NCBI RefSeq assembly: GCF_032854445.1 | Contig: NC_088301.1 | Coordinates: forward strand, 5,628,044 to 5,692,043 | Direction: 5' to 3' | Origin: Liolophura sinensis | Taxonomy: Eukaryota; Mollusca; Polyplacophora; Chitonida; Chitonidae | DNA: 64,000 nucleotides | Shown: positions 36,631 to 47,445 of the stretch, in pieces | Position numbering within the stretch: position 1 is the first letter of the stretch | Layout of the letters: the number at the start of each line of letters is the position of its first letter | Translations under genes and position numbers: made by a program | The notes under the pieces: model-generated | Database searches by the model: none | The model's input: the letters and a program-made list of their open reading frames with translations, nothing else | Told to the model about the DNA's origin: nothing

Positions 36631-36929
36631 TAATTTACACCTGTATATGAGAATAGCAAGAGATCGACTCCATGTTATAGTCCAAGTTATTGGACTATCA
36701 GTTCAATAGGATATACCTTCGTTAATATTCGTATATTTTGTATGTATTATCTAAGTGATAAGGGTTATTTTAAGTTCTGTAATGTTCAGTATAAACAGGA
36801 TATAGTTGAGTACGACTGTGCAGAAATATCACACCAGAAGATCCTTGAAGACGGTTATTCCATCAGTCAGTTGAATGAATTGAATAAATAAATGGATAAA
36901 TACCTGGGGTATAACGTCATAATTAATAC

Positions 36930-37210
36930 TCAGTCATAAGAAGAAAAGTCATTGGATGTTTGTATATGTACTGTGTATTTCTGTGTCAGGGCGAGTCCAT
37001 GCCCCCAGAGTGCTGACGTCACTGAAGTATCATGTCGAAGACACCAGACATAACAACCCACGCAGTCATTTTATACTGGGCCAACCAGTATTGTTTCCAT
37101 GGTCTAACCTCTCAGTGCTGGGCTCAAAGAGAGGCTGCAACGAGTAAAAAGTATTTGATATGGCCCGACCCAGGTTCGATCCTGGGTCTCCCAACTTTGA
37201 GGCGGATTCG
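36930..37210 (-). repeat. SINE family A copy with deleted head (unit 2)
   Basis: Counterpart of 8490-8800. The sequence jumps from GGCGGATTCGC straight into TTCGCACTGCAGGAGGGCGA, removing about 205 bases present in unit 1. Confidence 0.75.
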
Positions 37211-37445
37211 CTTCGCACTGCAGGAGGGCGAATCCAACGGTTGGGAGACCTCGATCTCTTTCGCTTCTTGCTTCCATTTGTGATAGGACTTTTGGAAAAT
37301 CGACTGATATTTTCTCATTTTTAACTCATCAGGGAACTATCTAAATGGATTAAAAATCCTGCAGAATTTGAAGAGAATATTGTACTATCTTTGTACTATT
37401 GTAAAATATCGCAGCAAGCATTACGAATCTCTCAATTATAGCTTA

Positions 37446-37896
37446 TTTCGTTTAGAGAGTCACCTACATTTAGCTGCCTGTAAAATCAGTCATACAAACT
37501 ACCAAAACTGTCTTTAGTCAGTGAGACATAACAACATAAGCTCTACGCATTTATATGTTGAACGTCCATATCATTGCAAGGGAAATGAAGTTAGAACGCT
37601 TTTTCTAAGTCATAATGCTAAAGTTTAAAAACTCGGTTTTGACGGCAAGAACCCATTACCTCGGGTGAATTCATAATGATTCAAAAACACTGGCATGCTG
37701 GAAACTGGGCAGAGTTCAACATGTTTTGACGGAGGTCGACACCAGTTACCTAATCTGCTCTCGGTTTTACTGTAAACCCCGTTTTAAACATTGTCATATC
37801 TGAAATTGTTAACATGTCTAGTATAATATAACGTCAATAAATGAATTTTATTTTATTTCTTGCAGTATATGATCTCATGGCTGTATGGTTTTAAAG
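37446..37896. other. Unit 2-only segment of about 450 bp
   Basis: Present between GCTTATT and TTGGATATTATGACA in unit 2, but replaced by about 15 bases in unit 1 (near 9209-9223). No terminal repeats or target duplication are evident, so it may equally be a deletion in unit 1. Nothing coding seen. Confidence 0.6.
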
Positions 37897-38149
37897 TTGG
37901 ATATTATGACATTTTGCTATAAGCCACAATGTAGTCTATTCGCTTAGAGTGTAATGTAGACTGTTTTACTGCATAGGGGTTGGTTCTAACCGCACGTTGG
38001 CGCACCAGTTGTAAAACAAATTACTCTCCACGCGCATTCTCCCGCGTGCCACTTGTTTTTGTTTTTTTTTTAAATTATTATGACATCACCCGAGGCAATG
38101 AGTTCTTGGCGTCGAGTATTAGCTTATGCAGTTTTAACATTATGAATGA

Positions 38150-38690
38150 GTGAGTGCTTGGTGTTTAACGTCGCACTCAACAATTTTTCAGTCCTATATG
38201 ACAAAGGAGGAATCCTTAGAGTGTATGTAATTTTCCTCCTTGTTGCAGGACGTATTTAAACCGCTTTTTTATCTAGTGCTGCTTCACTGGGACGCCTTTC
38301 CGAAGGCAAGTAAAACGCCCCGCCCGAGCCATTATACTGACACAGGTCATCCAGTTGTTGCACTATCCCCCTGAACGCCAGGCGACAAGTCTTAGACTCG
38401 TCCCAGGATTGACCCTGGATCTACCGCTCCCATAGCGGACGCTCTGCCAACCGTGCTATCGGGGCCGGTACCAGGTTAATGAGAGCCACCGATCTTGATC
38501 AAGTAAGCCGCCCCGCCAGAGCCATTATACTGATACGGGTCAACCAGTTGTTGCACTATCCCCTTTACGTTGAACACCAGGCGAGGAAGTTACAACTTCC
38601 TATTTTTAAGTCTTTTAGTCTCGACTCGACCCAGGATTGATCGTGAACCTACGGCTCCCGAAGAGGACCCTCTACCAAAAGAAAAAGTGT
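38150..38690 (-). repeat. Rearranged SINE family B copy with an inverted inserted segment
   Basis: The left part is a SINE B 3' end on the minus strand. It then continues through a complete tRNA-like head (GTGCTATCGGGGCCGGTACC), about 38 bases of non-SINE flank, and re-enters SINE B at AAGTAAGCCGCCCCGCC for a second head. The segment from about 38297 to 38505 is the near-perfect reverse complement of 41424-41632. Unit 1 has a single ordinary SINE here (9470-9815). Confidence 0.8.
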
Positions 38691-39029
38691 TCTAATTTAA
38701 TTTTCGTGACAACATAGACTTTCAACATATCCAGATATAGAGCTTGTGTTGATACGTATCACTTACTAAATGTAATTTTGGTAGCGAGAATGACGGATTT
38801 TACAGAGTGCTGAATATAGGCTCTATAAAAGAAACAGACTATAGCTGAGTAATGACTTAAACATTGTCGAAAAACTTAAATGACAACTTACAGAGATTGG
38901 CGTATAATTTTAAATTCAATATGGAACTAGCTAAAACATATCGGATTGGAAATGAATTTTGTGATATGGTGCTTAATCATAATGTTCATACAGTAGGTTA
39001 CAATTCCGGCATTTGAACTGTCACGAGGT

Positions 39030-39740
39030 GTTGGGTGAAAAAAGCTGTGGATACTTCATTACCATGCTAACTCAAAGGGCAACTTATACGCCTTGCCAGA
39101 TATTTTCTTACGCTGGACTCGCGATTGTTACGTATGGCGCAATGAGTTTAAGACTTTACGGTGTATACGAACATCTGTCTAAACAGCCTATACTTAGACA
39201 TATGGTTCTTTGTTACAGTGTCATGTTTAGCAAAGTCACGAAATGTCCAGATATGTGATATTCTGTTCAGGTATTAAAAACCCAAATGTCACAAAAAGAA
39301 GTAGGTAAGAGGACTAGAGAGTATAAACATTTCACGGAATGCTTTGGTTTGCAATATTTATTTTTGTTAAATGTGTCAAAGCCTACACTGACATTGTTTG
39401 GAAAAGAAATAAAAAAAAACAGTAAATAAAACAAGGAGGAAACTCTAGAGTTTCGCACTGTTTACCGCGAAAGAGGCTTTTGGATCATTCCTAAGTGAGC
39501 TACCAACTTTTGTCGATATGTTCGTGTTTAGGGGCTATTTACAGGACGCTGTTATGCTTAAACGGATGTGCACAATGACTGGTTTACAATTTCCAAAGAT
39601 TACATAAATCCACTAGACCATATAACACACCAAATAACCATTGGCTGGCTCAAGACGTTACTGCATGTTAAGGAAGACTTTTATCACGGAATGATCACGC
39701 AGTGAACACTCGGGAACACGATTACTTGTTCCATGGTGTA
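39030..39740. repeat. Older duplicated segment (unit 2 copy of 10200-10880)
   Basis: Collinear with 10200-10880 and, more distantly, with 47830-48480. Confidence 0.6.
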
Positions 39741-39964
39741 TAAGCATGAAATAATCCCACAGAAACAAAGTCAGTGCGAGGTAAACTGATTGTCGGGTGC
39801 CTCAGGTTGTCAGTTTAGTGCAAACGTTACCGCATTTTTGTTAAATATAATGGTTTAGTGCTGTACAATTAGGCAATTAAATAGAAAGTACAGAATAGAG
39901 TTATGAAAGAGCAAAGGCAAGTTATTCATGACAGAGGTAGAAATGTGCAGTAATAAGAAAAGAA

Positions 39965-40235
39965 CAGAGCTAACAAGGTGTAAGCAACGATTAGATCTGA
40001 CAAGATGTAATCATAAGTAATGTATAATGCTAACAAGGTACAAGGGTAAGAAATCAACAACGTTAACAAGCTCTAATGCTAAGTAATGATTAGAACTAGA
40101 AAGGTGTCATGGTAAGTAATGATTAGATCCAACTAGATGTAATGGTAAGTAATGATTAGAGCAAACCAGGTGTTATGGCAAGTAATGAATAGATATAACA
40201 AGGTGTAATGGTACGTAATGAACATAGCCAACAAT
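39965..40235. repeat. 33-bp minisatellite (unit 2)
   Basis: Same GGTAAGTAATGATTAGA-type repeats and order as 11095-11350. Confidence 0.83.
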
Positions 40236-40579
40236 TTGTTTTGATAAGACTTGGTATGATTTATAGATCTATATCATATCGGTATAAACGGCGTAAAACA
40301 CCAATAAAATAAATAAATATTGGTATTATAATTACACGTACACATGGAGTAGATTCGTTTTGAAGGCAGGTACAAGTGAGCCTTTATGAGCCGTCACAAC
40401 CGTAGCTGATTAACTTCATTGCTAGGAAAAGTGACATGACAGTATCAATAACTGATGCAAAGACTCACTTTCGCTTGAAGCGCAACATTTACAAAGTTGT
40501 ATGTTTCGTACTTTAACGCAATTTTAAAACATGTAAAAACTCTAGTAAACTTTGGCCAGATACTGAAGAACTTCCCATC

Positions 40580-40715
40580 CTTAGCATGTAGGTAATGTGC
40601 CTCCTTCTTGCAGGACGGATTTCCACCACTCTTTTATCCAGTGCTCCTTCACTGCGGACGACTCGAATGCAAGTAAGCCACCCGAACCATTATACTGATA
40701 CGGGTCAACAAAACA
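40580..40715 (-). repeat. SINE family B fragment (unit 2)
   Basis: Counterpart of 11690-11850, truncated after TACTGATACGGGTCAAC. Confidence 0.6.
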
Positions 40716-41002
40716 AAGCTAAACAACACAGTCTTACTGTGTAGATTTATATATTTATGTCATGGAAGCATGTTTTATATGAGGCTGCCGAAAAATAGGA
40801 GTTTTTTCTTCTGTATATTCTTTTCACGGGCACCGCGAAAGCAGTCAACCCTCCAAACAACCTCTACTCCAAGTTGCTGAATTGAAGTCAGTCAAGGCGA
40901 CAGTACCAAGTGGTAAAAGCAATATAAATTTCTACCCGCGATAGTGTACACGCTTTTGTACACATGCTTATTATGTTTTTTTCTATGAACACTGGGACCG
41001 CT

Positions 41003-41300
41003 TTGGTTTGATTATAAATGATAGGCCTAATTGTCTCTGCCTCGCTTGGAGCTCAGCACTGAGAGGATAGATCAAGGAGAGAGGATTGGTTTACCTAGTG
41101 TTTGCGATTGGGTGTGGTGTCATATCTGGGGTCACACATCTGGTGTCTTTGACATGATACTTCAGTGGCGGCAGCACCTTTGCCCTGTCACAAGAAGACT
41201 CAGCATATGTACACACATATATTGACTCCTCGCTGTCATATGACTGAAAAACTGGTCAGTACGGCGTGAAACCCCAGGCATTCATTTATTCGTTCATTCA
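41003..41300 (+). repeat. SINE family A copy, plus strand
   Basis: GCTCAGCACTGAGAGG, GTCATATCTGGGGTCACACA, CATATGTACACACATATATT, then GACTGAAAAACTGGTCAGTA and a tail of ATTC-like repeats. Confidence 0.7.
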
Positions 41301-41456
41301 TTCCAAGAACACTGGTGATCCTGTCTGCGTACCTCACGTAGCGGGGACGTCAGGCATTTGACCAATGTGAGCGCGTGTTAGAACCGGTCCGGCTGCGGCG
41401 TTAGGCAGAGGAGTTTTTACTGGTACTTGATCAAGATCGGTGGCTCTCATTAACCT

Positions 41457-41790
41457 GGTACCGGCCCCGATAGCACGGTTGGTAGAGCGTCCGCTATGGG
41501 AGCGGTAGATCCAGGGTCAATCCTGGGACGAGTCTAAGACTTGTCGCCTGGCGTTCAGGGGGATAGTGCAACAACTGGATGACCTGTGTCAGTATAATGG
41601 CTCGGGCGGGGCGTTTTACTTGCCTTCGGAAAGGCCAGTGAAGCAGCACTAGATAAAAGAGCGGGAAAATCCGTCCTGCAACAAGGAGGCACATTACATG
41701 CACGCTAAGGATTCCTTTGTCGTCATATATCTGAACAATTGTTGAACATGACGTTAAACCCCGAGCACTCACGCATTAACCTGGGTGCAG
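41457..41790 (+). repeat. SINE family B copy, plus strand
   Basis: Head GATAGCACGGTTGGTAGAGC, B box region GGGTCAATCCTGGGACGAG, body CAGTATAATGGCTCGGGCGG, tail GACGTTAAACCCCGAGCACTC. It is the inverted partner of 38297-38505. Confidence 0.82.
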
Positions 41791-43969
41791 TTCCTACAAA
41801 GACTGAAAAGGGCCTCTTGTAACTAGATCGGAAATCATCTCACTGTCGCTCCCGGAGTGTGCGATATGCTTTTAGCTGGAGTAAATAATGTGTGAGAAAT
41901 CACGTCATATTTCAACAATGCCTATTGAACGCAGCTGGTAGACAGAGTTTGCTGGCGGAAAGAACGCTTCACAACTGCATTAGATTTGAGCCATTTTGTT
42001 TCATCCAGTCAAATTGTGCAACAGAGATTTGCAACTTCGTGCGCTTTTCACGACTCCATTATGCCAGACAGTAAGCCGACCCTCCAGCAAGATATGCCAT
42101 CTGTACAAGCAGTTCTAAAGAGTAAACCACCCTATATTCTGACAGAACTGCAGTAGAAACCTAAAACGTAGCACACCGTCTCGGACGGACAATGTGGTCA
42201 TCAACTATTTTCGATGCATTGACCTTTGATTGGAAGAATACCAAATATCATCTGCATGGATTTCCTGTAATATATTTAAACTAATCTAATATACAGCTTG
42301 ACAAGATAAGATATACAAGAAAAATAATTGCACCAATTGTAAGTGGCGGTATATATATCTTAGTTATCACACTTATTTTGAAAAGCTGCACCTACTTATA
42401 GATGTACCCCGCCAGTGACTCCCTCAGGTTTTATAATAAAATGATTAGTCCCAGTAATGATTCCTTGGTAGAGATCAACTCTAAATCGAATGGTAATGGG
42501 ATTCACCATATGATCTTCAATTATCCGCCAAATTCCACGCTATATAATATGTCTCAACATCGTAAATGACAAACACAAGGCACGAAGGGAAACGCTTGGG
42601 AGTCACCGAGAGAAAATATGATATAATACACCTGTACAAATAATACAAGGTCTCTCTTGTTTAATTAAAATTAAAATAATTTTCTAGTGCACTCCATGTT
42701 CTGGAGGCCAACTACAACAGAATCATACTTGCACTTTTACCATAGAACGACCAAAACGGAGAGTATTTGTGTTGGTATATTTGTTGTTTGTTTTATTTCA
42801 AGCCATGTCGCCCTCGTCCGCCTCACAATAGAAACAATGTGATAAATGTGATAAATTATTAATAACCCCTACCTTAACATGACCTCAGAAACGCTCACTT
42901 TCTCTTATAATGTTTGCTCTTTGCAACTATTTCCTTTTACGTAGTTTCTAGATCTACTCACATTTTAAATATTTCTTCATATTTCCAGTAAAATTAAAAC
43001 CAGATTAAATGTAGTCGAATCATTCAGAGCTGTTGTGAGAAATGTTTTCACAGTTCTCTTACTTTGTCAGTCATATTCTGTTCAATATACCAGGAAAAAA
43101 CCAGTAAAACATGTCTTTACTTGTAGTGCTATCCTCCAATAGTCGGGGTTTTTCTCTACAGAGATGGTAGAGACGCTCGCGATGGGTTATAAGGACCTGT
43201 CAAAACGTCAGGCCCACCTGGTTCTCCGGTCCTACAGGACCGCAAGGGGAACTTATTTCCACAGCGAAACTGTAAAGTACTTATGTTGCTGGCTGATCAG
43301 TTTTCACAGCTAGTTTAAGCTGCATGTTCTACTCAGTATTGTTTTGCATCTGGACAAAAGAATAAACTAAGGCACGTTTATATTTGAACTGTCATTTATA
43401 AGAACATTACAGAAAGTGTTTGGGCAAATAATTATGCTATTATGCTAAGAATTATGGCATTACGTACATGGAGAATGCTTAATTCGTGTTTATAGCAGGC
43501 AGCTGTATATTATTTTCACTCATTAAGACCTTATTGAATTTTCAGAGAATTGCAGAACCGCCATTAGTTGGTAAGTGATTGATTTGCTACATTTTGGTGA
43601 TGGACGGCGTAGAAATAGTCTAGAAACATGCCCAGGCACATGTTTTTAGACCGAAAACATTCTCCGCTATTTACCGTGATTTAAGGCTATTTGACATATT
43701 TGTTCATAATTCTCTTAGCATAGTGCACAACGCTTAACCCTACCCAGCTTGTGCACAAGCCTAAACAGTACTGGGCTTCGTATAAAGCTTAACAACAGAA
43801 CAAGACATAGTCACATGGCCTAGAGATCGATTGTAGAATTACAACATTTGTGTCAGCAGTATAATATGACAGATTGCTCGTCTCTAGTGTCGTAATAGGA
43901 TGGCCGACAAATAACGACAACTCACGCTTCACAAATTCATCCCCCAGTAATTTTTTTTTTCAGTATAAA

Positions 43970-44410
43970 GAGAAGTGAAATATTCTTGAGTACGCCGTAA
44001 AACACCAATTAAATAAATAAATAAATAAATCAATAGAGAAGTAGTGAACCGAAATCTTCTAAATAAGCCTACCTTCTCTCAACTAAACCGCCGGCAGCAG
44101 GTTACGCCATCTTCCCTTATAAACTTCATCTTTTAAAACGACTTTCCATTAAACCACAGTTTACCCGTTGGAAATATACTTGGACTAATGCACACCATTT
44201 TTGAATCACTACTGCCCTTAACTCTGAGGTTTCCACATCTTCATGTATTTATTTTTATGTATTTATTTCATTGGCGTTTTACATCCTACTCAAGTTTGTT
44301 TATCTTATCTGACAGCGGCCATCTTTACGGCGAGAGGAAACCGGACAGAGGTCCGGGGAAAACCACGACCATTTGCAGGTTGCTGGAATGTCTTCCCGCG
44401 TACAGTCGCC
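43970..44410. repeat. SINE family C tail and minus-strand copy (unit 2)
   Basis: Counterparts of 13562-13645 and 13860-14025. Confidence 0.65.
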
Positions 44411-46740
44411 CACCTTTAATTGTTGTTAAAAGCTTCCAGTGGTTCGATACTCTAGCTGACTTCGCATCCGATGATGTAAATTCGTCCGCAAATTGAACAA
44501 ATAAAGGAGGTTGCTTAATCATATGAAAATAACCTGCGGTGCAGGAGTTTAAACTAAGACCGCTGTTAAGCAGACTGACGTACGGTGGCATACGACAATT
44601 TTAACCCTTTCAACTCATTTACGATAACTTACACATACGCATCCTCAAGAGTATCACCCCTTTACCAGACGTCTTTAATGTCATTGAAGTTAGTTTCCGG
44701 TTCCCGGTTCGATATTCAGATGTGAGGTGAGCTCCCAGTTCCTCGTTCGTTATTCAAGGTTGAATACCGCTAGCAGGTGGACATGCAGCTGAAGGTCGAA
44801 ACAGGAGCTGGGTCTGCACAGCCCTTACTGTTGAGCCTGGATGTGCCAAACTTAGTACGCGCGCACTTTGGGACATTCCACACCTGATGATGCCAGTTGC
44901 TTGGAGTCAACAATGTACATACCAGGTGGATACAATTTCTGGAGGTCCCATGCATGATGCACCTTTTTCTATTCATAACTTATGAGATAGTCTAGAGGAC
45001 ATCAGAATTATTACACATGTTTACAATAGTATTGTATTATCTAACTTTCTATAGTGCGAATTTTGAGAGACTCTAGTTCTACATCGAATGAACAGCCTGG
45101 TTATGTCTTGGTAAGTGGGCGTCTTTCTTGTTAAGTCTTTTAACCACGTTCAAAACTGTCATGAGATTTGGCCAGGGCTTGACAGTCGTGGTATTGTTTT
45201 CCTTGTTTTCTGGTTTTATCATGCACAATTTTTTTTCATTCGGTCGCAAATATCGGTATTTGACCTGAGTTTGTAGTCATTAAGTTGCGTTATGCCGTGA
45301 CACAATGTGGGCACGCTTTCGTAGGAACCTGCATGTGATATTGGCCTTCATGAATTTCATGATCCAATTTAACAACGACGAAGCAATTCAAGAGGCTTAC
45401 ATCGATGAGGAAGAAAGTATCCTTTTGGCTGATTTGTGCAAAATAAAACGAACTAAGCCCACATAAAATATCAAATATTAAGTGAAGTGTGAGAACGAAA
45501 ACAGCTGTTACACTGAGCTGGATATTGACAGAACTTTCTTCGATTTCTTCCCGAAATCATCCTTGATCTGGTGCAAAGTCCAGCACCCCGTTTCCAGAAG
45601 GTTTCCAGTACTGTGGCAAGGCATTTACACGCCTGCCTGGCACAGATGTTTCTTGCGATCAGCTTTGATCTACATATATTCTGACTAATCATAATTTATC
45701 GGGTTATGGCGCACGTGCTCCGGACGAGCATCACCAAACATCTTTATAAATCGTATGCACATTTTTGTCGCACGGTTTCAATGATTTCATGCATGCAACT
45801 GATTACTATGGATTAATTACTGAACCAGTGGTCAGCTTAGGTGTGACCGTAAACTGCACTAGTAGGACATGCGACGACTTGCATGGAAAGTATTAAATTC
45901 TATTGCCAATTACCCCAACGACAAACAATTTTACCACATAGGTAAGACTATCCGAGATATCCATCCGGTTTGTCACAACAGAAATGGATTTTTCCAAAGT
46001 TGATTGTCAGTGTGTTTCTACAAACAAGTTTCAGTAGGAGTTTATTGGGCATTATTGACCACCTTAAAAGATCAGGACGAATCCCGGAGGTCGCATGTGG
46101 TCGTAGGTTTAGTGAGACTGGGCCTTATGAGAAAACCAAGATATTGGTTTTTCACGACTTGCCAAAATTGTAGCAAGACCTATCACGAAGACTAAGACTA
46201 TCCAAGATAACATCCCGACTCTTTCCATTCCTACTTGAGGTCATGTGGGAACGATTTCGTACAAAACATGCAAATATGTGACATGGCTAAATTGCACCCA
46301 GAAGACGTAAGGGAATACAAGAACTTTCTTTGCCTTTCTCCAGAGCCCTTTATAAGTTGGTTGCAAAGTCCGCGACCCCGCTTTAAGAAGAAAGCAACAT
46401 TTATGCGGAAGGCACTGGAGACATACGCATTGTCCGCTTTATCTGGCAGCTGCTGTTTCCTGAAAGAATCTTTTCTTTTCCAGCTGGTGACAATACCATC
46501 GGTAAGGTTAGAGCGTACGTGTAATGAGTATCTTCATGACCTTTTGCCTTGTCTGGTCATCAGGGGTGCGGAAGAGGTCCTTCTGAAATTACCAACTCGC
46601 ACACACTATCATAATAGCATCTAGGCATTAAATTGTAAAGGCGTTGTCATCCGGTGTCCGCAAAATATAGGATCATTCTACCACAACGACATGTACAAGA
46701 CATTACTGTGTAGTGCCTGTAGCCGTTGTGGAGGCCAAGT
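44411..46740. other. Unrecognised stretch with short ORFs (unit 2)
   Basis: Counterpart of 14030-16225. It has an extra 129 bases (46377-46505) that lengthen an ORF at 46235-46624 (MRSCGNDFVQNMQICDMAKL...). I do not recognise the product. The extra block contains a splice-like TTCTTTTCCAG ... GTAAGG pair. Confidence 0.35.
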
Positions 46741-46744
46741 GCAA

Positions 46745-46940
46745 GTTATGGCGAGGCGTCTACGTGGCATAGCGTTTAGCGTGCTACCGCAGGACAATGA
46801 CTCAGGAGTCCGACACTTATGCGGTCGCTGTTAGTTCAAATCGAGATTATCCTGACTCACTCCAGGCTTACGTGGAATGGTGTGGCAGCAACTTTCGCCA
46901 TAAAGCTGGCCACGGTGTACTTTAATTAATCAAATAAAAT
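46745..46940 (+). repeat. SINE family C copy, plus strand (unit 2)
   Basis: Counterpart of 16230-16435, with a short deletion before the tail. Confidence 0.72.
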
Positions 46941-47302
46941 CAATCATTAAGGAGTGAATCCGACAGAACGAGGCTTTATGCAAGAATCACAACACAAAAT
47001 ATAACGCGCACATATTAGAAAAAAACGTGGAGATATTTAACCTATTGTGCTTAGTGTTGATAGAACATGCAGATGTGTAAAATGAGGTGCATAATATAAC
47101 ATAACGAGTGATCACGGAACGCAAAGTGCTCTCAGTAGTGTATAACCTGCACTTGTGACAAGTGTAACGTTATTAGCCATTATAGCTACCGATTACAAGG
47201 ATTTAACAGCGTTATATTATTACGTGTTGTGATAACGTTTTAATCGTGTCGCATTCTTACACTGGCTGATGTAAATGTCTTTTCCTCCATTTCTGTTTTT
47301 AG

Positions 47303-47445
47303 CTATATTCAGCTTTGCCCGATTCCTAGACACTTCTCGGTTTAGGCAGTTCGTAAAATGCACTGCCATCAATGGTAAAACCTGCATGAAGCCTACTCCT
47401 ATGACAAAGCAATTATCATGTCATAACAGAGACCTCGTGTTTTGA
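47303..47445 (+). other. Candidate small terminal exon (unit 2)
   Basis: Same 46-codon frame as 16794-16936, apparently without a single difference; the pyrimidine tract differs by one base (TTTTTAG). Confidence 0.25.

Larger units (their letters stand above)
40999..42974. other. Unit 2-only 1.98-kb segment inside the collagen relic
   Basis: Unit 1 reads straight from ACACAGGGAC into TTCATATTTCCAG, while unit 2 has 1,976 bases between. Inside are a plus-strand SINE A (about 41003-41300, ATTC-type tail) and a plus-strand SINE B (about 41457-41790). The rest (41790-42974) is unrecognised, with ORF 41892-42074 unlikely to be real. No target duplication is visible, so deletion from unit 1 is as likely as insertion. 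Confidence 0.7.
40829..43570 (+). pseudogene. Decayed short-chain collagen paralogue, exons 2-4 (unit 2)
   Basis: Counterpart of the relic at 12017-13171. The exon 2 piece (40829-40912) has two single-base insertions (CCAAACAACC and CCAAGTTG) that shift the frame, but keeps a GT donor after a phase-1 base, unlike unit 1. The collagen piece starts at 43164 with the same in-frame TAA (43190-43192) and Gly-to-Ala change as unit 1. The hinge piece is 43546-43570, with its first base changed G to A. A 1,976-base segment absent from unit 1 lies between the first two pieces. No SINE interrupts the collagen piece. Confidence 0.85.
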
